From the NCBI RefSeq assembly GCF_004919095.1, contig NZ_STGJ01000001.1, forward strand, positions 475,997 through 539,996: 64,000 nucleotides of DNA, read 5' to 3'. Positions 7,680 through 17,292 of the stretch are shown piece by piece. The notes under the pieces are model-generated. The model was not told the DNA's origin. It saw nothing but the letters and a program-made list of their open reading frames with translations, and did no database searches. How positions within the stretch are numbered: position 1 is the stretch's first letter; the number at the start of each line of letters is the position of its first letter. Source of the DNA: Crenobacter intestini (GTDB lineage: Bacteria > Pseudomonadota > Gammaproteobacteria > Burkholderiales > Chromobacteriaceae). The position numbers and the translations under genes are program-made.

Positions 7680-7773
7680 ACCCTGCGAGGCTGACGTTGG
7701 ACGTGACAGGCCGGAGGACACCAAACAGTGAAGCCGTTTGATGTTTCGCTGACGGACTAGCCATGTAAAGCCG

Positions 7774-8025
7774 TCACTTGTTGCCTCGAAGCCACGGTAA
7801 GCGCTCGCCTTTGACCATGCAGATCACGACCAGCAAGAGCGTGAGCGCACCGGTGTAGGCGAAGAAGCACAGAGCGCCATGGCGCGGCAGCACTGCGCCC
7901 GCACCCGCCAAGACCAAGGCGAAATAGATGACGCAGACGAGCCAACCCTGCCACGCTGTGGGCAGCCCCCACCCCCAGCCGGAACGCTTCGCGGGAAACC
8001 AGTATTTCTTTTCAGTCGATGCCAC
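7774..8025 (-). CDS. Small two-helix membrane protein
   Basis: 83 residues from the GTG at 8025; an ATG at 8058 would add 11 residues. The N-terminal motif KKYWFPAKRSGWGWGLP leads into WQGW, then two hydrophobic segments (VCVIYFALVLAGAGAVL and ALCFFAYTGALTLLLVVICM) and a basic tail KGERLPWLRGNK. The WFPAKR-GWGWGLP-WQGW signature is one I associate with short hypothetical membrane proteins of accessory regions. No function is known to me. It sits alone between the nagZ fragment and the acetyltransferase gene, both on the same strand. Confidence 0.6.
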   Translation of the reverse strand: MASTEKKYWFPAKRSGWGWGLPTAWQGWLVCVIYFALVLAGAGAVLPRHGALCFFAYTGALTLLLVVICMVKGERLPWLRGNK

Positions 8026-8244
8026 AGTGTTTCCGCAATCCGCGAATAGACGTACCAATTGTGATAGTGCATCCCGGGGCCTGATGCTTGCCCCCCTCGG
8101 GCAGAACTGCAGAACTAGCGCTGCAGCCCGCTTGAGCCTCTTGCTCTAGGCGGTCGGGTTGGGAGGCTTCTTTCGTCCACTAGCATAGGAGCACCCGAAC
8201 ACGTCCGCGCAGCGGACGCAACCACCGCGCGCAACCTCACCCAC

Positions 8245-8703
8245 TTACGAACGGCGCATCGCCAGATGGATGATCGGGTATGGCCTTCCTTGGGCATCGA
8301 CAGAAGAGCGACCGGTCCGTTTGAATCCCATTTTTTCGTAGAAGCCGATAGCCTGGCCATTCTGCTCATTGACATCGGTAGTCATTGCCGGGTGAATCGA
8401 CAGTCCGTGCCGGACTAGCGAGGCGCCAATTCCTTCACCCCTGAAAGCCGGATCAACGAACAGCGCCTCCATATGCCCATCATCGATCAGCATGAACGCC
8501 AGAGGATAACCATGGGCATCAACGGCCAGCCAGAGCGTAGCTTTCGGCAGAAAATCGCAGACCAGTTCATCGATGGCCTGGCGATCCTCTGGAGACAGGA
8601 AGTCATGGGTGGCATCAACCGCGCGGCGCCAGATTTCAACAACACGCGCACCCTCGTCTGGACGAGAAAGTCGGATAGATATCATCTTCAAATAATTAGC
8701 CAT
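8245..8703 (-). CDS. GNAT family N-acetyltransferase, YjaB-like
   Basis: 152 residues; an internal ATG (8685, MISIRLSRPDEG) matches the usual YjaB N terminus and may be the true start. The sequence tracks YjaB closely: VDATHDFLSPEDR, HMEALFVDPAFRGEGIG (acetyl-CoA P-loop region), VNEQNGQAIGFYEKMGF and the C-terminal PYPIIHLAM. GNAT enzymes transfer acetyl from acetyl-CoA to an amine; the YjaB substrate is unknown. It begins just after the nagZ terminator and lies between the two nagZ copies, so it probably arrived with the insertion or rearrangement there. Confidence 0.88.
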   Translation of the reverse strand: MANYLKMISIRLSRPDEGARVVEIWRRAVDATHDFLSPEDRQAIDELVCDFLPKATLWLAVDAHGYPLAFMLIDDGHMEALFVDPAFRGEGIGASLVRHGLSIHPAMTTDVNEQNGQAIGFYEKMGFKRTGRSSVDAQGRPYPIIHLAMRRS

Positions 8704-8719
8704 GAATTGATTTCAATTG

Positions 8720-8748
8720 AAAAACGCCGACCTGAAGGTCGGCATTTT
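8720..8748 (-). terminator. Bidirectional intrinsic terminator after nagZ
   Basis: An 8-bp stem (8726-8733 with 8736-8743, GCCGACCT) with a tight loop is flanked by AAAA on the left and TTTT on the right. On the minus strand it terminates the nagZ transcript 45 nt after the stop codon. Confidence 0.85.
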
Positions 8749-8792
8749 ATTAAAATCTGCAGCAAGCGGAGGGCTCGAGAAGCTGCCCGCCC

Positions 8793-9878
8793 TCAGCTCG
8801 CCTCGCCCACCGCGACGCCCTGGCAGGCTTCCGGCGGGATGGACAGCGCGGCGACGCGCGCGCGCTTGGCGGCGAAGGCGTCAGTCTGGCAATGCGCGCG
8901 CCAGGCTTCCGGCTCGCCCTGCCCCTGCATGCGCGCGAGCCGCGCGGCCAGTTCCGGCTGCGCCGGCGGCTGCAGGGTCGCCAGCAATTCGTCGGCCAGA
9001 TCCGGCCGGTTGCACACCAGCACCATGTCGCAGCCGGCGGCAAACGCCGCGTCGGCGCGCGCGCCGATATTGCCGACGCCAGCGGCGCCTTCCATGGTCA
9101 GGTCGTCCGAGAAGATCACCCCGTCAAAACCCAACTCGCCGCGCAGGATGTCCTGCAGCCACACGCGCGAGAAGCCGGCCGGCAGGCTGTCCACCGCCGG
9201 GTAGACCACGTGCGCGGGCATCACCGCGCTCATGCCGGCCGCGGCGAGCGCGGCGAAGGGCTTGAGGTCGTCGGCCCTGAGTTCGTCGAGGCTGCGCTTA
9301 TCGACCGGGATCACGTGGTGGCTATCGCCCTCGACAAAACCGTGACCGGGGAAATGCTTGCCGCAGCTGCCCATGCCGCCGGCGGCAAGCCCCTGCTGCA
9401 GCGCGAGCGCAAGCTGTTCCACCACCGCCGGGTCGCGGTGGAAGCTGCGGTTGCCGATCACCGCGCACTGGCCCCAATCCAGATCGAGTACCGGCGTGAA
9501 CGACAGGTCGACCCCGCAGGCGGCAAGCTCCGCGGCGAGCACTTCGCCGACGTCGCGGGCGAGCGCCAGCGCAGCGGCCGGGTCGGCGTCGAACGCGTCG
9601 CCCAGCATCTTCATCGGCGGCAAGCGGGTGAAGCCGGGCAAAAAGCGCTGCACGCGCCCGCCTTCGTGGTCGACCGCGATCAGGAGGTGCGGGCTGCGCA
9701 GCGCGCGGATTTCGGCGGTCAGCGCCATCAGCTGTTCGACCGACTCGAAGTTGCGGCGGAACAGGATCACGCCGCCGATCAGCGGGTGACACAGGCGCGC
9801 GCGCTCGGCGGCTGTCATGGTGCAGCCTGCGATATCGGCCATCACCGGGCCGCGCGGCAGCTTGAGAGAGGTATCCAT
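8793..9878 (-). CDS. nagZ: Beta-N-acetylhexosaminidase NagZ
   Basis: 361 residues, a GH3 family cytosolic enzyme. It removes N-acetylglucosamine from 1,6-anhydro-muropeptides in cell-wall recycling. Visible family features are the N-terminal HPLIGGVILFRRNF, the catalytic loop KHFPGHG followed by GDSHHVIPVDKR (His/Asp pair), and the nucleophile region FSDDLTMEGA. ATG 9878 has AAGGA at good distance; an upstream GTG (9905) overlaps the acpS stop and would add nine residues. It is last in the rpoE-to-nagZ block and ends at a clear terminator. A damaged partial copy lies 1.1 kb downstream. Confidence 0.95.
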   Translation of the reverse strand: MDTSLKLPRGPVMADIAGCTMTAAERARLCHPLIGGVILFRRNFESVEQLMALTAEIRALRSPHLLIAVDHEGGRVQRFLPGFTRLPPMKMLGDAFDADPAAALALARDVGEVLAAELAACGVDLSFTPVLDLDWGQCAVIGNRSFHRDPAVVEQLALALQQGLAAGGMGSCGKHFPGHGFVEGDSHHVIPVDKRSLDELRADDLKPFAALAAAGMSAVMPAHVVYPAVDSLPAGFSRVWLQDILRGELGFDGVIFSDDLTMEGAAGVGNIGARADAAFAAGCDMVLVCNRPDLADELLATLQPPAQPELAARLARMQGQGEPEAWRAHCQTDAFAAKRARVAALSIPPEACQGVAVGEAS

Positions 9879-9901
9879 CTGGGTGTCCTTGGGCGTTGCG
9901 T

Positions 9902-10282
9902 TCACGGCGACTCGGCGACGACGAACGCCAGCGCGTGCGTCGTCTCGTCGCTGACGGAGAGGTGCAGCCGCGCGACGCCGCGCGCGGCGACGAAGGCGGC
10001 AAGTTCTGGCGAGAGTTCGAACAGGGGCTTGCCCAGAGCGTCGTGGCCGACGGCGATGGCGGTCAGCAGCACCGGCGCGCGCACGCCGGTGCCCAGCGCC
10101 TTTGCCAGCGCCTCCTTGGCGGCGAAGCGCTTGGCAAGAAAACGCGCGGGCTCACGGCTCTGCGCGAACGCCGCGTGCTCGGACGGCGCGAGCAGGCGGC
10201 GCGCGCACGCGGCCCCCTTGCGCGCGAGCAGCGTCTCGAAGCGGTCTATGCGCGCCAAGTCGGTGCCGACGCCGGTGATCAT
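9902..10282 (-). CDS. acpS: Holo-[acyl-carrier-protein] synthase AcpS
   Basis: 126 residues, the usual size. It transfers 4'-phosphopantetheine from CoA to apo-ACP. The N-terminal [16 protein letters not shown] holds the Mg-binding Asp, and [20 protein letters not shown] holds the conserved FAAKEA motif. Start ATG 10282 overlaps the pdxJ stop by 4 bp (translational coupling). The pdxJ-acpS pairing is standard in proteobacteria. Confidence 0.96.
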   Translation of the reverse strand: MITGVGTDLARIDRFETLLARKGAACARRLLAPSEHAAFAQSREPARFLAKRFAAKEALAKALGTGVRAPVLLTAIAVGHDALGKPLFELSPELAAFVAARGVARLHLSVSDETTHALAFVVAESP

Positions 10283-11007
10283 TCGCCGCGGCGCCCTTCG
10301 AGCATCAGCGCCTTCATTTCCTTGACCGCGGCCGGGAAGCCGACGAACAGCGCGTGCGACACCAGCGCGTGGCCGATATTGAGCTCGGCGATCTCGGCGA
10401 TCGCCGCCACCGGCTTCACGTTGTGGTAGGACAGGCCGTGGCCGGCGTTGACGACGAAGCCCAGGTGGTCGGCGAACACCGCCGCCTCGCGGATGCGGGC
10501 AAGCTCGATGAGTTGCTGTTGGCCGTGCGCGTCGGCGTAGGCACCGGTGTGCAATTCGATCACGCGCGCGCCGGTATCGAAGCCGGCCTCGATCTGCGCG
10601 CGGTCGGCGTCGATGAACAGCGACACGCGGATCCCCTCGCCTTGCAGCACGCTGGTGAAGCGCTTGACCTCGTCAAAGTAGCGGATCACGTCCAGCCCGC
10701 CCTCGGTGGTCAGCTCCTCGCGCTTTTCCGGCACCAGGCACACGTCCTGCGGCATCACCTTGAGTGCGTTTTCCAGCATCTCTTCGGTCAGCGCCATCTC
10801 GAGGTTCATCCGCGTCTTGATCACCTGCCGCATCGCGAACACGTCGGCGTCCTGGATGTGGCGCCTATCTTCCCTCAGGTGCAGGGTGATCAGGTCGGCG
10901 CCCGCGCTCTCGGCCACCAGCGCCGCCTCGATGGGGCTCGGGTAGCGGGTGCCGCGCGCCTGGCGCAGGGTGGCGACATGGTCGATATTCACGCCCAACT
11001 GGATCAT
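10279..11007 (-). CDS. pdxJ: Pyridoxine 5'-phosphate synthase PdxJ
   Basis: 242 residues, full family length. It condenses 1-deoxy-D-xylulose 5-phosphate with 3-amino-2-oxopropyl phosphate to pyridoxine 5'-phosphate, the last ring-closing step of vitamin B6 synthesis. Family marks: N-terminal [61 protein letters not shown] and [12 protein letters not shown]. It lies between recO and acpS, as usual, with 15 bp to recO. Confidence 0.97.
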   Translation of the reverse strand: MIQLGVNIDHVATLRQARGTRYPSPIEAALVAESAGADLITLHLREDRRHIQDADVFAMRQVIKTRMNLEMALTEEMLENALKVMPQDVCLVPEKREELTTEGGLDVIRYFDEVKRFTSVLQGEGIRVSLFIDADRAQIEAGFDTGARVIELHTGAYADAHGQQQLIELARIREAAVFADHLGFVVNAGHGLSYHNVKPVAAIAEIAELNIGHALVSHALFVGFPAAVKEMKALMLEGRRGE

Positions 11008-11022
11008 GCTGAGTCTCCGTTC

Positions 11023-11778
11023 TTAGAGGGGCGGCGCGGGCAAGGGCTCCGGCGCCACCAGGGATGGGTCTGGCAGAAGCGCACGGCTCGCCAGGTGCGC
11101 GTCGCCCAGGATGTTCGCGAGCATCAGCCGGGTGACCTGGCGCGCCTCGCGCCGACTGTGCGCGTCGGCCAGCTCGCCGCCGGCAAGCGCGAGCAGGGTC
11201 GAGCCGCGCACCACCGCGTGCTCGCCGGGCACGGTGCCGCCCAGCCAGCGCTCGGGCGAGGCGTCGGCGTGCACGCGGTAGAGCGCGGCGGCGTCCAGCG
11301 GCTCGCCTGCGGCGTCGCTACAAAGCGCGGGGGCGTAGCCCTGCGCCTGCAAAAGCTTGATTTCATAGCGGCGCAGCGCCGCCGCGTGCGAGGCGCCGGG
11401 GGACGCCAGCGCCCGCACCGCCTCGTCGTACGCGGCGAACAGCGCGTCGGAAGGCTCGTCGCGCAGCACCAGCCTCACCGTCAATTCGTTGAGGTAGAAG
11501 CCGCACACCAGCGCCTGGCCTTCCAGCATGCGCACGCCGCCAACCCAGTCGGCGCCGTGCACGGTCTTCACCTCGTTCTTGCCGAACCACGACAGGCGCA
11601 GCGGCTGGAACGGCATCAACAGGCCGCGCAGCTCGGCGCGCGGGCGGCGCGCACCGCGCGCGACCAGGGCGACGCGGCCGTAGGCGGCGGTCAGCACGTC
11701 CAAGAGCAGGCTGGTCTCGCGGTAGGGCTGCGCGTGCAGGATGTACGCGCGCTGCTTGTCGACCTTGCCCGGCTGCAT
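11023..11778 (-). CDS. recO: DNA repair protein RecO
   Basis: 251 residues from ATG 11778, which overlaps the TGA of the preceding gene (TGATG); the open frame extends upstream but without a better start. The N-terminal OB-fold (RAYILHAQPYRETSLLLDVLT, VALVARGARRPRAELRGLL, PFQPLRLSWFG) and the C-terminal helical part (FYLNELTVRLVLRDEP) fit RecO. It loads RecA onto SSB-coated gaps with RecR. The family's zinc-binding Cys cluster is not evident here. Conserved position between era and pdxJ. Confidence 0.93.
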   Translation of the reverse strand: MQPGKVDKQRAYILHAQPYRETSLLLDVLTAAYGRVALVARGARRPRAELRGLLMPFQPLRLSWFGKNEVKTVHGADWVGGVRMLEGQALVCGFYLNELTVRLVLRDEPSDALFAAYDEAVRALASPGASHAAALRRYEIKLLQAQGYAPALCSDAAGEPLDAAALYRVHADASPERWLGGTVPGEHAVVRGSTLLALAGGELADAHSRREARQVTRLMLANILGDAHLASRALLPDPSLVAPEPLPAPPL

Positions 11779-12104
11779 CAGCCGCGCGTCCACGCGTGGT
11801 CGCGCGTCACGCACGCCACCCGGGTGAACAGCGCCGTGTACCAGCGCGCGTAGCCTGCGCCCTGCGCGAGCCGGTGGCGGCCTTCAGCCTTCCACGCGGC
11901 GATCGCCGCTTCGCTTGCCCAGTACGACACGGTGATGCCGAAGCCGTCCGCGCCGCGCACGCTCTCGACACCGAGAAACCCCGGCTGGCGCGCGGCCAGC
12001 TCGACCATCTGGTCGGCGACGCGCGCGTAATCCGCGTCGACGTCGCTGCGTTGACTGGTAAAGATCACCGCCCAGTAGGGCGGCTTAGGCGTTTGCGCGA
12101 ACAT
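11778..12104 (-). CDS. Antibiotic biosynthesis monooxygenase (ABM) domain protein
   Basis: 108 residues with a dimeric ferredoxin-like ABM fold pattern: WAVIFTSQRSD at the start, YARVADQMVELAARQPGFLGVES in the middle, and the ITVSYWASEAAIAAWKAEGRHRLAQ helix-strand region. Members include small heme-degrading or quinol-oxidising enzymes and many of unknown role. It is inserted between era and recO with a 3-nt gap to era and a 1-nt overlap to recO, so it is co-transcribed with the repair and RNA genes. The role is unknown. Confidence 0.85.
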   Translation of the reverse strand: MFAQTPKPPYWAVIFTSQRSDVDADYARVADQMVELAARQPGFLGVESVRGADGFGITVSYWASEAAIAAWKAEGRHRLAQGAGYARWYTALFTRVACVTRDHAWTRG

Positions 12105-12107
12105 CGC

Positions 12108-12998
12108 TCAGTCGAGGCCGAATTCCTTGAGGAAGCGCACGTCGTCGGCCCAGCCCGACTTCACCTTCACCCACACCTCGAGGTAGACCTTGGTGTCGAA
12201 CAGCGCCTCCATGTCGAGGCGTGCCTCGGTCGAGATCTTCTTCAGCTTCTCGCCGCCCTTGCCGATCACGATGGGCTTCTGCCCTTCCTTGTCGACCAGG
12301 ATCGCCACGTGGATGCGGTACATAGTGCCGTCGAGCTCGAATGCCTCGACTTCGACGTTCATCGAGTACGGCAGCTCCTCGCCCAGGTAGCGGAACAGCT
12401 TCTCGCGCACGATCTCGGCGGCGAGGAAGCGCTGGCTCTTGTCGGTGACCATGTCTTCCGGGTAGAGCGGCACCGACTCGGGCAGCAGGGGCTCGACCTT
12501 GGCGAGCAGCTCGGTCAGGCGCTGGCCGTGCTTGGCGCTGACCACCTCGGCGTCGGCGAAGTTGAACTCGGCGCGCACGTCGTCGATGAAGTTGGCCAGT
12601 TCGACCTTGTCTTTGGCCTTGTCGACCTTGTTCACCACCAGGATCACCGGGATGTTCTTCGGCAGCAGCGCCATCACCTCGCGGTCAGCGGCGGAGAAAC
12701 GCTTGGCCTCGACCACGAACAGCACGCAGTCGACGTTGGACAGCGTGTCCTTGACGCTCTTGTTCAGCGCCTCGTTCAGCGCGCCCTTGTGGAAGGTCTG
12801 GAAGCCCGGCGTGTCGACGAACACGAACTGAGCCGTATCAGCGGTATGGATGCCGGTGACGCGGTGGCGGGTGGTCTGCGCCTTCTTCGAGGTGATGCTG
12901 ATCTTCTGCCCGATCAGGTGGTTCATCAGCGTCGACTTGCCGACGTTAGGGCGGCCGACGATCGCGACAAAGCCGCAGCGGAAATCGGTTTCGTTCAT
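12108..12998 (-). CDS. era: GTPase Era
   Basis: 296 residues. The N-terminal GTPase domain has [18 protein letters not shown] (P-loop), VDTPGFQ (G3) and VVNKVDK (G4). The C-terminal KH domain includes [17 protein letters not shown]. Era binds the 3' end of 16S rRNA and is needed for 30S assembly. ATG 12998 overlaps the rnc stop by 4 bp, the classic rnc-era coupling. Confidence 0.98.
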   Translation of the reverse strand: MNETDFRCGFVAIVGRPNVGKSTLMNHLIGQKISITSKKAQTTRHRVTGIHTADTAQFVFVDTPGFQTFHKGALNEALNKSVKDTLSNVDCVLFVVEAKRFSAADREVMALLPKNIPVILVVNKVDKAKDKVELANFIDDVRAEFNFADAEVVSAKHGQRLTELLAKVEPLLPESVPLYPEDMVTDKSQRFLAAEIVREKLFRYLGEELPYSMNVEVEAFELDGTMYRIHVAILVDKEGQKPIVIGKGGEKLKKISTEARLDMEALFDTKVYLEVWVKVKSGWADDVRFLKEFGLD

Positions 12999-13702
12999 TT
13001 GCTGCCTTTCTTGAACAGCGACGCCAGGCGTTCGAGCGCGGCCTCGGCGGCCTGCTGCTCGGCGCCGCGACGGCTGCTGCCCTCGCCGGTGGTGTCGATG
13101 CCCAAGTCGCCCAGTTCACAGGCGACGATAAAGTGTTGTTCGTGCGCTTCGCCACTTTGCGAGACGATGCGGTAGCGCGGCAGGGGGTAGCGCCTCGCCT
13201 GCAGCGCTTCTTGCAGACGGGTCTTGGCGTCCTTGGCGTGGCGGGTCGGGTCGATCGCGGCGACGCGCGCATCGTAGAGTCGCCGCACCACCGCCTCTGC
13301 GGCCGCGAAGTCGGCGTCGAAGGAGACGGCGGCGAAGGTCGCCTCCAGCGCGTCGGCGAGGATGGACGGCCGGTTGAAGCCGCCGCTTTTCAGTTCGCCC
13401 TCGCCCAGGTACAGCTCGTCGCCCAGCTTGAGCACGACGGCGATCTCGCTGAGCGTCTGCTGGTTGACGAGGTTGGCGCGCAAGCGCGAGAGCTCGCCCT
13501 CGCTCAGCGCGGGGAAGCGGTCGTACAGCATGCGGGCGACGGTGTAGTTGAGGATGCTGTCGCCGATGAATTCCAGCCGCTCGTTGTTCGGCGTACCGAA
13601 GCTGCGGTGGGTCAGTGCCTGGCGCAGCCAGGCAGGTTCGGTAAAGCGGTGGCCGATGGCGTCGCTCAGCCGCCGGAACCGGGTATCACGTTGTTGGGTC
13701 AC
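12995..13702 (-). CDS. rnc: Ribonuclease III
   Basis: 235 residues from GTG 13702, which overlaps the stop of the DUF4845 gene (GTGA); the longer frame reads through that gene and is not likely. The catalytic domain has [20 protein letters not shown] (family signature with active-site Glu and Asp) and [14 protein letters not shown] with the second acidic pair. The C-terminal dsRNA-binding domain begins near [18 protein letters not shown]. It cleaves double-stranded RNA in rRNA maturation. No clear Shine-Dalgarno precedes the GTG, so translation is probably coupled. Confidence 0.96.
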   Translation of the reverse strand: MTQQRDTRFRRLSDAIGHRFTEPAWLRQALTHRSFGTPNNERLEFIGDSILNYTVARMLYDRFPALSEGELSRLRANLVNQQTLSEIAVVLKLGDELYLGEGELKSGGFNRPSILADALEATFAAVSFDADFAAAEAVVRRLYDARVAAIDPTRHAKDAKTRLQEALQARRYPLPRYRIVSQSGEAHEQHFIVACELGDLGIDTTGEGSSRRGAEQQAAEAALERLASLFKKGSK

Positions 13703-14079
13703 TGTAGGATTTGCTCGCCGGCCTTGTTGCCGGCTTTCACGTTGAAATCGAAGACGAGACTGACGTTGTAGGCCAACGGCACCTCGCGGCGCCACGCCGC
13801 CTGGATCACCGGGCTCACGCCGGCCGGCGCGACGATCAACAGGTCGTTCGCGCGTACCGACTTGATGTCGGCAACGCCGGCGCGCTGCGTGAAGTCTTTG
13901 CGCACGCCCCACTCGCCTTCGCGCGCGGGTTCCTTGGCCATGTCGTTCAGCGCGTTCTTCACCTCGAAATATTCGGCGTACACCGGTACGACCTTGAAGA
14001 AGGTCAAGAGTACGGTGCCCGCAACCAGCAGGAAGGCGAGCAAGGACATCAGGGAAAGGCCGGCTTGGCGGTGGCGCAT
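13699..14079 (-). CDS. DUF4845 membrane-anchored protein
   Basis: 126 residues from ATG 14079 with GGAG 5 nt upstream; the longer frame lacks a site. The N terminus MRHRQAGLSLMSLLAFLLVAG resembles a type IV pilin-like leader and helix, followed by VLLTFFKVVPVYAEYFEVK. The rest is a small periplasmic domain with NVSLVFDFNVKA at the end. The family is found between lepB and rnc in betaproteobacteria, and its function is not established. It follows the lepB terminator, so it probably has its own promoter. Confidence 0.88.
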   Translation of the reverse strand: MRHRQAGLSLMSLLAFLLVAGTVLLTFFKVVPVYAEYFEVKNALNDMAKEPAREGEWGVRKDFTQRAGVADIKSVRANDLLIVAPAGVSPVIQAAWRREVPLAYNVSLVFDFNVKAGNKAGEQILQ

Positions 14080-14146
14080 GGTGTCTCCGGTCAGGGTTGG
14101 ATAGGCGACCATTCTAAACGTCCTCGGCGCTTTGCGCATGCGGCAA

Positions 14147-14180
14147 CAAAAAGGCAGACCCCGCCTTAGCGGGGTCTGCC
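14147..14180 (-). terminator. Intrinsic terminator of lepA-lepB
   Basis: A 12-bp perfect stem (14153-14164 with 14169-14180, GGCAGACCCCGC) and 4-nt loop are followed on the minus strand by TTTTTT. It lies 20 nt after the lepB stop and separates lepAB from DUF4845-rnc-era. Confidence 0.93.
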
Positions 14181-14199
14181 GGCCGCCGGGACGGGCGCT

Positions 14200-15180
14200 T
14201 TAGTGGATCTTCTGGCCGATGCGCGAGAAGTCCTTGAAGTTCATCCAGATCAGGAAGGCCTTGCCGACCAAGAGGTCGTCGGCGACGAAGCCCCAGTAGC
14301 GGCTGTCCAGGCTGTTGTCGCGGTTGTCACCCAGCATGAAGTAGTGGCCGTCCGGCACCTTGCAGGTGAAGCCGTCTTCCTCGTACTTGCAGTTGTCGCG
14401 GTACGGGAAGTCGCGCACCTGCTGCGGGTCGTACACCGGCGTGTCCGGCGTGGTCACCACCTTGTAGCTGCGAGGCGCAGGAGCGCTCGGCAGCTTCTCG
14501 ACGAACTGGTCGGTACGGATCATCGCGAGGCCCTGTTCAAGGTACTCGTATGTGCCGTCTTCGACGTCCGGCACCGGCTGGCCGTTGATGGTCAGGCGCT
14601 TGTTGCGGTACTCGACGGTGTCGCCGGGCAGGCCGATCACCCGCTTGATGTAGTCGACCCGCGGATTGGGCGGGAAGTTGAACACCACCACGTCGCCGCG
14701 CGCCACCTCGCCCACCGGCACCATCACCTTGTTGAGCACCGGCACGCGCAGGCCGTAATCGAACTTGTTGACCAGGATGAAGTCGCCGACCACCAGCCCC
14801 GGCCGCATCGAGCTGGACGGGATCTGGAACGGCTCGACGACGAAGGCACGCAGCAGGAACACCACCAGGATGATCGGGAAGAAGCCCTTGGCGTTGTCGA
14901 TCACGTGGCCCGGCTCCTCGCCCGGCGCGCGGCGGCGCGCGAGATAAAAGCGGTCGAGCGCCCAGCCGAAACCGGTGATCAGCACGATCACCAGCATCAC
15001 CGCGCTGAAGCTCATCCAGTTGGAGAGCACGCCGAAGAAGCCGGCCAACAGCAGGATGTAGCCCCACTGCACCGACGCCGGCCACTCCTTCTCGCCGGGC
15101 GCCTTGTGCTTGCCGCCGGAAGCGACCATCAGCACGCCGGCGACCATCGCCACCACGAACATCCAGAAATAGCCGGCCAC
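14200..15180 (-). CDS. lepB: Signal peptidase I
   Basis: 326 residues. Start GTG 15180 has a GGGGA site inside the end of lepA; an ATG six codons later is the alternative. Three hydrophobic segments occur in the first ~125 residues. The catalytic Ser sits in FQIPSSSMRPGL, the catalytic Lys in VDYIKRVIGLPGD, and the family box GDNRDNSLDSRYWG is near the end. It cleaves signal peptides of exported proteins on the periplasmic side. The gene follows lepA with no gap. Confidence 0.97.
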   Translation of the reverse strand: MAGYFWMFVVAMVAGVLMVASGGKHKAPGEKEWPASVQWGYILLLAGFFGVLSNWMSFSAVMLVIVLITGFGWALDRFYLARRRAPGEEPGHVIDNAKGFFPIILVVFLLRAFVVEPFQIPSSSMRPGLVVGDFILVNKFDYGLRVPVLNKVMVPVGEVARGDVVVFNFPPNPRVDYIKRVIGLPGDTVEYRNKRLTINGQPVPDVEDGTYEYLEQGLAMIRTDQFVEKLPSAPAPRSYKVVTTPDTPVYDPQQVRDFPYRDNCKYEEDGFTCKVPDGHYFMLGDNRDNSLDSRYWGFVADDLLVGKAFLIWMNFKDFSRIGQKIH

Positions 15181-16974
<1,794 letters not shown>

Positions 16975-16985
16975 CGGCTCGCAGG

Positions 16986-17015
16986 CAAAAAGATGAGGGC
17001 ACCCCAGGCGCCCTC
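16986..17015 (-). terminator. Hairpin between the DUF836 gene and lepA
   Basis: A 6-bp stem GAGGGC/GCCCTC (16995-17000 with 17010-17015) is followed on the minus strand by ATCTTTTT. It could end or attenuate the rpoE-operon transcript before lepA. Confidence 0.65.
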
Positions 17016-17040
17016 GTCGTTGGATTGTTGGTGGCGGATT

Positions 17041-17292
17041 CTAGCGGATTTCCCCGGCCTTTGCAGCCAGCACGGCGGCCAGCCTCGCCTCGTCAAGGTA
17101 CCAGTGGCAGATCGGCTCGCCGTCGATCTCCAGCGCCGGCACCAGCTCGTTGTAGCGCGCCTCGAGCACCGGGTCGTCGTCGACGTCGAGCACCGACAGC
17201 TCGAAGCCGTAGCGCGCCTGCCAAGGCAAAAGCGCGTCGCGCATCGCGTGGCACAGCGAACAGTACTCGCGAAAATACAGCGTCAGCTTCAT
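17041..17292 (-). CDS. Glutaredoxin-like DUF836 protein
   Basis: 83 residues from ATG 17292, which overlaps the protease stop (ATGA). It is a thioredoxin fold: KLTLYFREYCSLCHAMRDAL carries a C-x-x-C motif (CSLC), then LSVLDVDDDPVLEARY and the cis-Pro region LVPALEIDG. A thiol-redox role is likely but the partner is unknown. Its place between the periplasmic protease and lepA is the usual betaproteobacterial one. Confidence 0.9.
   Translation of the reverse strand: MKLTLYFREYCSLCHAMRDALLPWQARYGFELSVLDVDDDPVLEARYNELVPALEIDGEPICHWYLDEARLAAVLAAKAGEIR

Noticed and set aside
7189..7764. A second functional NagZ-like gene
   Set aside because: It lacks the N-terminal half, has a changed catalytic His and ends early. 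It is a fragment, not an enzyme gene.
8726..8743. GCCGACCTGAA as a DNA-uptake sequence of Neisseria type
   Set aside because: It is part of a terminator hairpin and occurs once. No repeated uptake word was seen elsewhere in the window.
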